IMG/VR virus record: IMGVR_UViG_3300047300_000614
Coordinates: 1 to 54,054 of that record
Direction: 5' to 3' (one strand)
Length of the DNA: 54,054 nucleotides
Source of the DNA: a virus
Shown piece by piece: positions 26,801-35,465 of the stretch (positions within the stretch are counted from its first letter, which is position 1; each line of letters opens with the position of its first letter). Under the pieces are notes generated by a model. It searched no databases, was not told where the DNA came from, and saw only the letters and a program-made list of their open reading frames with translations. The position numbers were made by a program, and so were the translations under genes.

Positions 26801-29800
26801 TTACCATCTTTATATTGTTGAATAGAACCATTAAGTTCATTTAACAAGATAGCGTAAACTCTATCGTAGCTTAAAGATTTTGGTAGCTGTAATGGGTTAC
26901 GCTTAAAGTAGATCTCACCTTTCTTTACATTAAAGTAATCATCAGTTAAACCTGCAAGTAATAACTTGAAGTTAGTTGCTCCAAACTTACGTGGATCAAT
27001 ACTGATACTATCTTTAATACCAAGGTTATCTGTTTTCTTTAACTCATCTGCCCCTTCTTCAACACTTGAGTAATCGTTATCTGATTGCTTAAAGATTAAG
27101 CCATACTTGCTAACACGAGTCTTAAATAAATCATAGATCTCTTCTGTGTTTGCAAATGCAGCGTCAAGCTGATTATACAATCCTTTGTATTTATTAAGTA
27201 CCGATCTATTATCGTTTAATAACTTATTAAACACACCACTCTTTTCTAAATCAGTTAACTTGCGGTTAAGCTTCTGCTCAATTCTACTAACTGCTTCTGC
27301 TAAGAACTCATTCTTGTTTCCTCTTGTGTATGCCTCAGCATCTGCTAAAGATTGTTTAAACAAAGAAACAAGTAACTCATTTGTATCTGCTGTATCATCA
27401 AGTAAAGCATCAATGTTCTTCTTGTTCAAATACAAGTTTCTAAAGAAGAAAGATGTTATACCATCAAGGAAGTACTTTGTAAACTCTTGACTAGTTCCAG
27501 GGATTGCACGATATACTGTCTCTAAGTTATTAAGATCTCTTACAGGGACAGCATTAGCAAACTCACCTTCATTAATACTAACAAATACTTTATTAATCTT
27601 GCTTTCTAAATCATTGAACTCAAGTTCTTTTAAACCAAAGATTCCTCTAATAAAGTTAATCAACTCTTGGAAGAATGTCTTTTGTTGTTTAGGCATATTA
27701 ACCGGTAACTTACCAGTTAACATATAATCTCTAAACGCTTCTGCCAACATCTCACGTACATCGTACATGCTTGCTTCAGCATACGGTTTCGTTTCGTTTG
27801 TGAATGGATTATAGAAAGTACCGTCTTGCTTTATAAACTCTTGAGCTAATTCATCCTGCTGAGCTTTTGTTAAGTAACTATTCCATACTGATTCAAAAGC
27901 TTCGTGGAAACCTGTACCGATCTCTGCATTCTCATAGATATAGATTGCACCGTTCTTAAATGCTCCCCATGCTTTGTTCTCAATAAGATCAGCCATTTTA
28001 TGAATAGGTACTTGTGGTAAAGCACGCTTCATAAATACAGCTAACTTAAAAAAGTCTTCTGTCTGACGAACAGGTCCTAACTGAAGACGGAAAACCATCT
28101 CTTCTCCGGTAGCATCAATACCAGCTTCATTACTTGCATTAAGAATATCTCCTGCTGCTAAAAGAGCTTCAATATCTGAACTAACAACCGGAGTTGCTGG
28201 AGTATCTGCAACTGGAGTACTTGAAGCAGTTGAATCAATACTTTCAGCTGCAGTATTCTTTATTGTTAAACGCTTCTTTGTTGTAGTTGTGCCTTTTGCA
28301 TCACCATTATCTTTTACAGACTTCGCAGCTTCTTGAGCTTTATCTTCTTTGATTTTTTGTGGTGACTTATTTTTCTCAACTGTTGCTTTTGAATCCGTTA
28401 GATCTTGTTCTGTTGGAGCAAATGCTAAGAAACGACCAGCTCTTTGTACACCAGCAGCTTCAGAAGGATTTGAATCGTACGGACGTTCATTTGTAAATAA
28501 TACAGGAACTCTACCGTCAGCATTACTTAATAGATACTCATTATAGTTAGAGTAGTCTTTTATCTGAGGTACACCATTGACCATAGTAACCTCAGTAAAC
28601 TTATCTGTCTTTCTTACTAATGAGCTATTAACAGAATGATACTTACCAGTTAGCATACCAGGAAGTTCTTTCTTAATAGTTTTTGCATCAAACTTAATGC
28701 TATCAGCACCTCGGTATAATTTACCTTTGCTGATATACATCATTGTTGAAGGAACAGCAACACCTTCAACTGGACTTGCCCAGTGTAAAATACCTGATAA
28801 GTATTTCTTTATTGCAAGAAACTCAGTGTCTTCTTGAGCAGAACGTTTCTTATTACCTATTAATCCAGTAAAGTATGCTAATACATCAGTGATGTTTGCA
28901 ATCTCTGCTTCTGATAACTGACGATTGTATACACGGTGAATACGGTTTGTATTCTTACCAATAAGTACAATCGATCCTGGTCTTACGTTTTCTGCTTCAG
29001 GATCATCTTCAATAGTTACTACCTTTAAGAACATAGCCTCACCACTTGGATGATGCAAGTCTCTAAAATCAGTAGTATCCATATCAATAACAATACCTTG
29101 AAGATCTTGTTCTAAAGGTCTGTTGTTGCTATCTTTTTCTGCAAACTTCTTAACACCTTGACTGACACCTGTGATATCTAAAACCTGAGCTTTTCCCTTC
29201 TTTGTTTCGCTTTTTATCATTTCACGAAACTGTTGAAGCATCTCAACTTCTTTTACGATATCCTCATCGGTATATTCTTCTTCAACTGTATAGATCTCTC
29301 TAATATACTTAACAGCTGCTTCTGCATTTTTCTTTACAGACATATCAGCTGTAAGTGTCTTATTGCCCATTAAAGAAGTATAGACAATAGTATCTTTTGT
29401 TGGGTTCTCTAAAGGATTACCAGCAACATCAACATATACATAATTACCATCTGCAAGTTTCTTAACAACAACTAACTTGATGTCATCAGAAAACTTATCT
29501 TCACGTCTAATACCTAACTCATCATTGTCTGCAGTAATAGGCAATAGATAAAAATCATTGCCAAGTATCTGAACTCCTTCAGTAAACTTAAAGAAGATAT
29601 GGTTATTGTTTTCCGTATTTATAGTTTTGTCATCATCCAAGAAATGACTACCTGCTGTTTTAAGTAATCCATACTTTCTGTAAGAAGGCTTTTGTCCTTC
29701 TGTACCTGTTCTTGCATAGAATGACTCAGCATCATTATCAATAATACCGTCACCTTCTCCTTCAAGACCTTCCATCTCTGGATCAACCTCAACCTTTTTA

Positions 29801-32553
29801 CCAGTAGCTTTTAACTCAGCTTCTTCTTCTTTAACCTTTGCTTCCATTACTTTTGATAGCAATGAAACCATCTCTTGGTTATGGCTATTTAAATAGTTAG
29901 AGAAGTTAATTGGATCAATGATATGGTTGATGTTTTCCAACAACGCTTCATGATCATTCTGTAAGCTAAAGTAGTCAGTTAAGTTTTCAAATGCCGCACG
30001 TGCATTGTTATCTTGAACAGGTAACTTACCAGCTTTTGCCAACTGATCATTAATATAAGATGTAAAAGTTGGTAGTGCTTTCTCAGTAAACTCTTCTAAT
30101 GCCTTATTTAAAGCAGCAGCTTTCTTTTCTGGGTTTTTGTTATCAACACTGTTTGCAGCATCAAGTTTCTTTAAATACTTCTCAAGCTCTTTATTGTATT
30201 TATTTAAGCTATCAATCTTTGCTTCCTTTTGTTTCTTTAACTCAGGATCTTGAGTTGCTTCTGCTTCTTGTTGAAGTAACTTGATTTCACTTGCTAACTT
30301 ATCAGTTGAAGTAAGACTATAGATATCTGTAAAGCCAACGTTTTCAAAACCTGGTTTACGTTTGATGCTATCTAATACTTGTTGTTGACGAGTTATAGCA
30401 CGGTTATAAGTATCTTGCATAAAAGTAAGCTGATTAATAGCTTCCTTGTATGACATATAACTCATACCTTCTTTTATATACTCTTCAGTACCGTACTTAA
30501 AGTTACCTGGATTAAATGGATTAGCATAATCAGAAGATAGTTTGTTATGAATATCTCTGATCTCTTCAGCTCTTTGTGTAAAGATCTGAGTTTGCTTAAC
30601 CATATCAGCATGGTTCTCTTTTGTATACTCAACACCAAACGCCTGAGTAAACTCATCTTCATTAAGATTCTTTGTATAGTCAACTAATCGATCAGTTAAC
30701 AAATCAAGCATACCAGTATTGATACCAGTTAAGATAAACTGACGAGTAGCATCATCTTGAATATCATTAAATGCTTTCTTGTCTTTATTAACAGCTGATT
30801 CTCTTAATAACGCAGCAAAGTTTGATTGGTTAGCCGCACTCTCTTTGTTATAATTATAAGACAAAGGATTAGCGTAGATCTCGTTTATTGCATTCTTAAC
30901 GCTTGTTCTTGCACTAGCTTCTTTACCTATACGTTCATCGTATGCAGCTCTATCTGAAAGACGTTGTTGTAATGAACCTGCTCTATCAAATGCTACACCA
31001 GCAGCTCCCATGATAGTCCCTGTAAAGAAACCAGAGATAAATGTTTTAGCACCTTCAACACTAAATTGTTTTGAAGCAGCATCACGGATAGCATCAAACT
31101 TAGAGTCTAACTCTTGTCCGTTATACTTAGCCATATACCATGCTTTTACAGCATCTCCAGAAATACTTTGAGCATTCTCTTGTAAAGCTTCGGATAAGTT
31201 TGCACCAAAGTACTTTAATGGATTACTAACAATAGCATTCTTGTAATACATCCAGCGGTTATCAGCAGCTTCAATGACTTTCTTACCAATCTTTAAAGCA
31301 TCTTTATCACTAACAACAGCTAAACCTTTCATGATGTCTTCATCCATCATATAACGCAAAGGTTTGAATCCTTTTAACACGTTACTAAAGCCAAGCTTAT
31401 TGGACATTAAGATCATAGCTGTATTTGCAGTACCATTAACTTGTGCTGCTTCTAAAGCTTGATTCTTAATCTCTTGTTGTTCTTGGTCCGTTGGCTTTCT
31501 TCCATAACGTGTTTCAAAGTTATACGTCATTGAAGACTCAAGATCTGAGTATGTTCCAGACGCTTCTACTTTAGCTTCAGATAAAGCTAAGTTAAACTCT
31601 CTAAAGTCACGATACAAAGCACCAAATCCTCTTGCGGCAGTTCTTGCTTTTGCAAGAGATGTTGCACCGTATGCCATCTCATCAGCTCTACGCAAAGCTT
31701 TAAAGCCTGACGCAAAGTCCATGACATTGTCAATAGGATTGACTAAAGCTGTTGTCTTTTGTAAAACACTAAATGCCTTACGCATTGCATTTGCAGAGTG
31801 AATACTTTCTGATAACTCAGTAGTTCTCTTTGCTGCTTTTGCAATATTGCTTGCAAGTTTTACCGAACGAGCTGCTTGTAACTCAGCTGCTCCTCCAAAT
31901 GTTTGGGCAGTTAAATAACTTAATGCAGCTTCTTCTGCAGCAATCTCAACTGCTGCTCCAACCATAAATCCACTTTGCTGTAACGTATTAGCAATAGTGT
32001 TAAAGTTAAAGATACCTTGACGATCTGCTTCAGTTTCAAAAATAGGATTATCGTTTAATAAAGCTTTTTGACGACGAGCAAGTTCTTCCATCTCGTTCTT
32101 TTCAAAAGCTGCTTTCATCTCTTGACTAGAGAACACATCAAAAGTATCTCCCCAACTTTTAAACTGATCCACTGCTTGATTCCAAGCTAAAGCACCCATG
32201 CCGGTAAATGCATTCTTTAACTTGTCAAAGTTAGTTTGAGCATTACCGTATAGTTCTTCATTATTACGAAAAGGATTAAAACCTAATTCACCAAAGTATT
32301 CTGAGTTTGTATAACGATCTCTGTTTGTTGCTTCAGCATCATACGCAATAGGACGAAGTGATTCGTCTGTTGAAACTTGTGATAAGTTTTTTCTGGCAGA
32401 AGCCATGACATCTTGAAACTCACGATCAGCTTGTGCATAAGTTGCATTAGCTCTCATTGAGTCTAAAGGATTCGGCTGATCTGGAACGTATGCTGATAAG
32501 TCAGCTTGAGGAGTTGATACCTGGGTAATTAATGGTTGATATTCTTCTGCCAT
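17845..32553 (-). CDS. Giant 4,902-aa virion RNA polymerase polyprotein (zincin-RNAP-ASCH-zincin-SF1 helicase)
   Basis: The N-terminal ~550 residues resemble phage ejection proteins, with the hydrophobic segment FFTGTIMGAAGVAF near 508-521. A coiled region spans ~690-850. A Thr/Ser/Ala/Pro/Lys linker (~1400-1470) precedes a zincin-like site FHEAF (1549-1553, HExxE). The RNA polymerase core shows GFRIPTQGMNSI (R3054) and GSDFDIDKLQVYL; the triple-Asp loop DFDID is at 3093-3097, as in crAss-like virion RNA polymerases. A Thr-rich linker (4099-4105) is followed by an ASCH-like domain (~4122-4225: FEGKSTMDLVLSGDRTRTTR), a canonical zincin HEQSH (4334-4338), and a Pif1/RecD2-like SF1 helicase with Walker A GRGGTGKT (4427-4434), VIDEAS, MGDNVQIPP, SHRVQGSTYD and YTAVSRPRKK. 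It is likely packaged and injected to transcribe early genes. Confidence 0.9.
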   Translation of the reverse strand: MAEEYQPLITQVSTPQADLSAYVPDQPNPLDSMRANATYAQADREFQDVMASARKNLSQVSTDESLRPIAYDAEATNRDRYTNSEYFGELGFNPFRNNEELYGNAQTNFDKLKNAFTGMGALAWNQAVDQFKSWGDTFDVFSSQEMKAAFEKNEMEELARRQKALLNDNPIFETEADRQGIFNFNTIANTLQQSGFMVGAAVEIAAEEAALSYLTAQTFGGAAELQAARSVKLASNIAKAAKRTTELSESIHSANAMRKAFSVLQKTTALVNPIDNVMDFASGFKALRRADEMAYGATSLAKARTAARGFGALYRDFREFNLALSEAKVEASGTYSDLESSMTYNFETRYGRKPTDQEQQEIKNQALEAAQVNGTANTAMILMSNKLGFSNVLKGFKPLRYMMDEDIMKGLAVVSDKDALKIGKKVIEAADNRWMYYKNAIVSNPLKYFGANLSEALQENAQSISGDAVKAWYMAKYNGQELDSKFDAIRDAASKQFSVEGAKTFISGFFTGTIMGAAGVAFDRAGSLQQRLSDRAAYDERIGKEASARTSVKNAINEIYANPLSYNYNKESAANQSNFAALLRESAVNKDKKAFNDIQDDATRQFILTGINTGMLDLLTDRLVDYTKNLNEDEFTQAFGVEYTKENHADMVKQTQIFTQRAEEIRDIHNKLSSDYANPFNPGNFKYGTEEYIKEGMSYMSYKEAINQLTFMQDTYNRAITRQQQVLDSIKRKPGFENVGFTDIYSLTSTDKLASEIKLLQQEAEATQDPELKKQKEAKIDSLNKYNKELEKYLKKLDAANSVDNKNPEKKAAALNKALEEFTEKALPTFTSYINDQLAKAGKLPVQDNNARAAFENLTDYFSLQNDHEALLENINHIIDPINFSNYLNSHNQEMVSLLSKVMEAKVKEEEAELKATGKKVEVDPEMEGLEGEGDGIIDNDAESFYARTGTEGQKPSYRKYGLLKTAGSHFLDDDKTINTENNNHIFFKFTEGVQILGNDFYLLPITADNDELGIRREDKFSDDIKLVVVKKLADGNYVYVDVAGNPLENPTKDTIVYTSLMGNKTLTADMSVKKNAEAAVKYIREIYTVEEEYTDEDIVKEVEMLQQFREMIKSETKKGKAQVLDITGVSQGVKKFAEKDSNNRPLEQDLQGIVIDMDTTDFRDLHHPSGEAMFLKVVTIEDDPEAENVRPGSIVLIGKNTNRIHRVYNRQLSEAEIANITDVLAYFTGLIGNKKRSAQEDTEFLAIKKYLSGILHWASPVEGVAVPSTMMYISKGKLYRGADSIKFDAKTIKKELPGMLTGKYHSVNSSLVRKTDKFTEVTMVNGVPQIKDYSNYNEYLLSNADGRVPVLFTNERPYDSNPSEAAGVQRAGRFLAFAPTEQDLTDSKATVEKNKSPQKIKEDKAQEAAKSVKDNGDAKGTTTTKKRLTIKNTAAESIDSTASSTPVADTPATPVVSSDIEALLAAGDILNASNEAGIDATGEEMVFRLQLGPVRQTEDFFKLAVFMKRALPQVPIHKMADLIENKAWGAFKNGAIYIYENAEIGTGFHEAFESVWNSYLTKAQQDELAQEFIKQDGTFYNPFTNETKPYAEASMYDVREMLAEAFRDYMLTGKLPVNMPKQQKTFFQELINFIRGIFGLKELEFNDLESKINKVFVSINEGEFANAVPVRDLNNLETVYRAIPGTSQEFTKYFLDGITSFFFRNLYLNKKNIDALLDDTADTNELLVSLFKQSLADAEAYTRGNKNEFLAEAVSRIEQKLNRKLTDLEKSGVFNKLLNDNRSVLNKYKGLYNQLDAAFANTEEIYDLFKTRVSKYGLIFKQSDNDYSSVEEGADELKKTDNLGIKDSISIDPRKFGATNFKLLLAGLTDDYFNVKKGEIYFKRNPLQLPKSLSYDRVYAILLNELNGSIQQYKDGKVVNAIDEMFTRLDAKFKIKPVSPKSKIKTYKEGYEWIQRLKVRLKYEDAFGKPYPTENLSADDIELLVGFEQSLLKIQNNPIRTVYGEDGVIISDDSILTSTTYGLRDQWAANASTTAKPLSLKTADELLGIDDSGNVVFDTMSTPYKQFMARLTAGATIEEKGEEAVERLAMLGIKFTNTYFNTEQYRVIVNAFSGIKAGISKGDIFSIQTLFSRTGANASINALLNLQIATTSEENVLSHVTADGEQQYTISNPSTAGYVINAINSAATLKDLVLGNPQFGTVNEKTGEVTLHPYQQRSLLLKPGGLVFDEKGNKRMVESETSIEQGVMKPFMLQYNLISGVMTAGIEGKTTADLTEPDRLMQEIYHLTQNVYYTVINSDKSSEFAISLPKAFYSIEDITSSAGLQGVKQIYLDQLLDEIDAAVEEHKQSANIQYYSQNEKNGIYDVKKLGHYRDILGKDLVKRVADIAAGTLDKNVFVNSNNVTRALNAHIEQGARDTIDELIKHDIVVYSKSSGTFASLSLDADFLKTYLGVSDPYQITKSQMTSLATFLFVNKEIAITEQHKILYGHPALYKDLPKRSNGINSTKEGITDNITVRTWMDKNMPRLDRKVRSSERVATMKNRTFDDITVSALRSKEYAEVIYAGMIANGMNAEKASQKLGVTFDKDNKFVGFIFDEKGGYTGEIAKYLEINEADGQAWIMPDMYRDLLFLSKKLTRKQKAQIEYEMAYEIVARSKKPTSSNAHKTYDKPVLEQAKKTLAKGNPGGILNVIKPQYFGYAIDNKLMHTVFLKNSAQPKFYRFVEGTAFEDIYIASQEAQDDIINLTSGQKVGATLNSKGGFTQIYDTDGNANVTRDKDGKLSFTDVPAQTLIMRYFGIQQEVPSTFKYAVVRGTQVSKLIMSNFRVKGVYTSKESEKLVKEYNQIMTEMVKIGKKSLLEELGLTEQANGNYKATDLSKIVSVLRNELKQRELPDNVVDAINTITNEEGFKELEYTLDSSTAREKIDNILNAIVDSRVISEKMPGKPLVQVANTLFETKGRSYVYLKDGVYTDIAASKVNELTDDEKKTVRMVSSDLAFYKKGTGKNAKTTSMEVYLPWFMEDLIPSGNMKLVNGILQTGDYEIDPTLLKAIGFRIPTQGMNSIDSIKVKGFLPKEMGDMIVLPSEITGKSGSDFDIDKLQVYLANHYKQGNKIVAYKWQGNAEKTKAYYEDLYDKGQLLSPSDLEKIEKFKAKEASTPEGRMILAMVSSMLGEDSIAVSWLEGLKNAEERREKIVQAAVKKALQNRYIEVMNDLVLLPENFAQLITPNTTATLKGLANKINTLKGKKDDENAGYANLRSIVASSRIRHRFVSGKKLVGIAALQITSHIMSQIAGTKLSGLYNPERIYYLVGKGIKDKTINIRLNHDSNKELSLSLTVTQNGSLISDLFNEALSGFVDAAKDPFTFDLNLTMDTAATWFYMQRLGIDVDDIAYFFNQPILDTYFKGVASNKSYFKKIKGYKAYNKMLALEAANPFLNYIQSTKEYEDVFKELEIKPIKGDIMNIYKDAEEAGNFMLIASLDKILGAIYRKAQTLQPTITTQELEDNIKTGAELQYTMYAVYGSGLDNEEAEVALEKDLADFGWSQIGIMSDYLEYSVQGNQLNDYIRAQGYDNKKSKNIRTNKIQQSRWNKVVKDGFIANPQDLLDNTFIGEMKAQKESIIKMFEPFFTLLDRRLDKVFDPLMRQLESDLFMTTDDIDSLVEKYQNFVFNYIIQNTVYKNANGKDVRINRFKKMFFGDNSWAKKLRAYRESDDSMIRNNMFIKNLVPIISPNEALPDNIKSLRSTEDINDIVDSAKELLQYAENTGNQDLSDFLKQIAIYSILQTGFQKNYNNFTPLLPVEIYSVLLKNILGRFNTNENVDFNPEVIWEQFHQNMAHDSNVVPTPRFYKFEQGTDNVLISVDSTDVNLDYIKRTVLAVKDKRDQAELIRNGRRDEIFSTILYKKSGQDVVVKGVIYSRYVPINPLGLKYRLTELSEDPFMQSVIQSNASNKMGNLRGVNSNVVNALLEEDEDIKAEKTGNRPVSLDISTTDNASELIATGVKTRIHSYGNPDAMRLNERGVATINGVKVYVTYKGFKTLEEAGGKQEVLRTEGVTEDQVKGRLVVWMRENPLNIRYHVYELAPFVEDTLLKPEEEGTDPFETTTTTVAPIEQNFKDGQDGRKMQPQFEGKSTMDLVLSGDRTRTTRAKTDIDRMMKDYGLTKIEDLVGKVIPMTDKSGRTAQTVITKVTPFTQEYQDETWEKEGWEKAVTDKLVGQYPYAIEFELVQPTKVTANVVAAKVENGIQIPAYTIDRSITNSDGSKRLAHTDGKSITINPVKTVDEFFDYFTGKVGGKSSVQKAEVLRQMEAISPVYSLDALKQIINTTKLANLFLVLHEQSHIDNDDASIYWANGRDLMSQDKIEIEARATIEALLKVIEYRGAVENPGQQTLDKYELFPGVFANEGQKKAIDNIDRFLKNKAANQFLLKGRGGTGKTTIINKAISESGISPKEVIGATVAHEARQVLQLSMTNYNTVSIASLLGLVQAYTKEGEEYFRERTAQEQAEFESKGLQDAVETAKLIVIDEASMIDDFIYEKLLSRMLPEAKVIFMGDNVQIPPINAEKTGDSPIWQLQDTEWFSELTERMRQGAESPILPVTDVYAENVEKMQKGLPGSVLSPLTDRTNKITDNEGVAFETNFKKAVEDFAKDYNDPAFTKGVVLVAARREVVDNFNNLIRRAIFNTSEAFVVGDVLRVDRNYTRNRKVEYENGLRGKVTAVKPVSVELLEEHGIQAYQVSMEIKTIDRDFKEVMKVVTFNTVDPKQNDEYRNILKQKYSIAERLPAGSIQRKNAYREAFIFEEAAVDVKFGYAITSHRVQGSTYDVTYVHETDIMSFPGSAEEQNRMMYTAVSRPRKKLVILSSGVPTVTAERTTTVSADTNRMNARLAAAREAREVLKNKDKGCKK

Positions 32554-32583
32554 TACTGTTATATTACTTTATTAAAAAAACTG

Positions 32584-35463
32584 TTAGTATGTAATCCCTA
32601 AAGATTGTTTTCTTTGTTCCCATGTTTGTGTGGGATCAACACCTAAGTTACTAAGAACTTTTTGATTTTTCCTAATAGAACCTAGGGCAATTGAGTTAAG
32701 TTCTTGTCTAATACTTCCAATATTTTTTGATATAGGCATCATCAAGCTTTCATGCTTAGTATGCATATTACCTGTTTTATCAGCTTCTTGATATGATACA
32801 CTTGCAATTAATTGATTACCTGCTGTATCTTTTGTTAGAGTCCATTCAACACCTAGTTCTTTAAGCCAGTTAGAAGACTTTAACTCACCACTCTTGTCAA
32901 AGTTTAAGAAGTCAACTGCTGCTGGTTCCCAGTCTGTATTAAAACCAGATACACTACCTTTCTTTACAGCAATCTCAACACCATCGTTAATTGCTTTAAG
33001 TGTTGCTTTTTGTTCATCGTTAAGACTATTTTCTCCACCAAGTAGTTTTACTACTTCAGCCCTATCAAAAAAGACTTTAACTGCTGCACCACCTGCTGCT
33101 CCGATTTTTGTTAAACCAACAGCATTGATAACGTTTCTTGCAGTAGGACCTTTTGTTAACTGAATAATATTCTTCAACTCATCTTCATCTGCACCTTGCT
33201 CTACTAATTGTTTTAAGTTAGTTGGTATACCACCTGTTTCTCCAAGGTTGTCTTCACTCATTGCTTGATCAACAATATTTTGAGCTACATCAGTTTCTTT
33301 TATTCTATCTGTGCGGAATATCTGCATTGATCCAATATAACTATCTCCACCAAGAACATTCTTTAACTGACCAGATGCACGCTCATCAAATGATTCAAGT
33401 AGTTTATCATATTGTTTTCCAGCTTCTTTAAATGTTGCCACAGCACGATCTTTTGCAGATGTGTATACAGGTACAACAGTTCCCATCACTAAAGATTGTG
33501 GAACTCCTGATGCTGTATTAGTTATTGTCTTTGCGTACTCATCAGCATTACTGTATCCAAAACGAGCTTTTAAGAACTCATTCTTACTCATTAGTTTACC
33601 ACCTTTACTAAGTGGTGCAAACATAGGATCTTTTAAAACTGAAGAATGGATATCGGTTTCTGCTTTAACAAGATTGCCATACGTTGTCATATTGCTTTCG
33701 TATCTTTCAATCTTATTCATATCAGATTCACTCAAGCCACCTGTATCTTTTCTTGCTATTATGAATCGCTTAGCGTTTTCAAATAACTTATTAAAAGTTG
33801 CAGTAGGACTTTGACCATATGCAATATTCTTATCAATAAGTCCTTTTTCTTGTAAACGTTTGTACTCAGCTAATACTTCTGGATCTGGATTCTTAGTGTT
33901 AAATACACCATTCTTTAAACCAGATCTATATGCTTCAATTAAAGCAGGTGCAATCTTTACTGCATCTTTATTTGTATTATAAGCATTTGCAGTAACAATA
34001 ATACTTGCTGCTTGATCGATACCTTCATGTAAACGACTTAACTTAATATCAGTAAAACGTTTCTTTGTTGCTATGATATCAAGACCTTTTGTATTAAGAC
34101 CAACATAAGTAGGAGTATTAATATCTAACGCTCCAAATCCTTCTCCATCAGACCCATCTTCAGAAGAACCGGATGATCCGGACTTTGATCCACTTCCACC
34201 TTTTAGTCGTTCTTTATAGTCAATCTTTTGTAACTCTTGATCGAACTTAATTTGATTAGCTTCAGCTTCAAGTTGTATCTTAGCAACATCATCAAGTGAG
34301 TAACTTGATTGCACTGCTGCAGCTCTTGATCTTGCAAATCGAGTTATGAAGTTATTCTCAGCAATATTAGAAAAGTATGCTTCGCCGCCTTTTGTGATGT
34401 TTGTGTAAAGATCTTGATATAACTTAGAGTTTTTATCACCTAAACTATTTACCTTTTGCTCATAATCACTTGCTGATTGACTTAGTCTTTTGTATTGATC
34501 AGATAAAGTCTTGAACTCTTTTGTTTGTTCAGCAGTAACAACTCCAGGGTTTGCAGTATATGCAGCATTCTTTGCATCAAGTTCAGACTTAAGCTTTTGT
34601 GCTTGTTCTGATACATCTGTAAAGCGTGCTTTTGTAGCTTCTAAATCTCTTGAAATAAAGTTGGTTGCTGCAAGATCTTTTGCTTGAGCTTCGGGCATAC
34701 CTTGTGATAAGTATGACTGTGTCAGATTATCATATTGAACAGCACCTTCAACACGAAAGATCTCTTTTGCTTGAGGCATTGTTGCTAATTGATGAGATAC
34801 CCATTCAGTATAGTTAGGTATTGACTTATCACCATTAACTGTTTTGATTTTATATCTACCTGTTGGATCCAATGTTTCTGACTCAACTTTAAAACCTTGT
34901 TCTTTTGCTCTAGCGTCCAGTTCTTTCATTACGTCAAAGAATGGAACATATTTATTTACTTGAACCTTACCAATAGAGCCATCACCACGACTTGCGTTTT
35001 GCATTTTACGTGCTGAGATATTTACAAAGTCAGCCCCCATTTGCCAGTATTGTTCACGCATCTTAGGATCAGAAGATTCAGCAAGCATAGCTGCTTTCTT
35101 TTGATTAGCTATAATCTGACTACTCTTACTATAATCTTGTAGTAAGTCTTGGTCTTGCCAGAAAGGAGAAAAGATTTGTTGAGCTGATTGAACGTTCTGT
35201 TGCTGAGATAAATCAAAAGAAGCTATATCTTTTAGTTTTGTTTGAGCTTGTTTTAAATACTCATCACGTACTTCAGCATTACCTTTAGCTAGTAAAGGAG
35301 CAGATAATATACTATTATAAGAACTCTTGATTTGGTTTAATCCTTGATCAAACAAATAGTTTCTTTTCTGAAGATCAGCAGCTATTGTTGAGAAATCAGG
35401 TGTGTATAGCGGAAGAGCCGCTATCGCATTGTGACCTGAAGGATATGGTGTTATTGAAGCCAT
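32584..35463 (-). CDS. 959-aa virion cargo protein
   Basis: Located just upstream of the giant polymerase with a 30-base gap. The N-terminal ~130 residues are helical (FSTIAADLQKRNYLFDQGLN, then YNSILSAPLL), a pattern I associate with large internal proteins of crAss-like and related phages. A long coiled-coil candidate spans ~290-400, a Gly/Ser-rich linker (GGSGSKSGSSGSSEDGSDG) lies near 424-442, and the C-terminal half is globular. There are no catalytic motifs, and a glycine-rich hydrophobic stretch (GLTKIGAAGGAAVKVFF) sits near 785-800. Likely a capsid or tail cargo protein ejected with DNA. The composite promoter-like element at 35466-35509 lies directly upstream. Confidence 0.7.
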   Translation of the reverse strand: MASITPYPSGHNAIAALPLYTPDFSTIAADLQKRNYLFDQGLNQIKSSYNSILSAPLLAKGNAEVRDEYLKQAQTKLKDIASFDLSQQQNVQSAQQIFSPFWQDQDLLQDYSKSSQIIANQKKAAMLAESSDPKMREQYWQMGADFVNISARKMQNASRGDGSIGKVQVNKYVPFFDVMKELDARAKEQGFKVESETLDPTGRYKIKTVNGDKSIPNYTEWVSHQLATMPQAKEIFRVEGAVQYDNLTQSYLSQGMPEAQAKDLAATNFISRDLEATKARFTDVSEQAQKLKSELDAKNAAYTANPGVVTAEQTKEFKTLSDQYKRLSQSASDYEQKVNSLGDKNSKLYQDLYTNITKGGEAYFSNIAENNFITRFARSRAAAVQSSYSLDDVAKIQLEAEANQIKFDQELQKIDYKERLKGGSGSKSGSSGSSEDGSDGEGFGALDINTPTYVGLNTKGLDIIATKKRFTDIKLSRLHEGIDQAASIIVTANAYNTNKDAVKIAPALIEAYRSGLKNGVFNTKNPDPEVLAEYKRLQEKGLIDKNIAYGQSPTATFNKLFENAKRFIIARKDTGGLSESDMNKIERYESNMTTYGNLVKAETDIHSSVLKDPMFAPLSKGGKLMSKNEFLKARFGYSNADEYAKTITNTASGVPQSLVMGTVVPVYTSAKDRAVATFKEAGKQYDKLLESFDERASGQLKNVLGGDSYIGSMQIFRTDRIKETDVAQNIVDQAMSEDNLGETGGIPTNLKQLVEQGADEDELKNIIQLTKGPTARNVINAVGLTKIGAAGGAAVKVFFDRAEVVKLLGGENSLNDEQKATLKAINDGVEIAVKKGSVSGFNTDWEPAAVDFLNFDKSGELKSSNWLKELGVEWTLTKDTAGNQLIASVSYQEADKTGNMHTKHESLMMPISKNIGSIRQELNSIALGSIRKNQKVLSNLGVDPTQTWEQRKQSLGITY

Positions 35464-35465
35464 AA

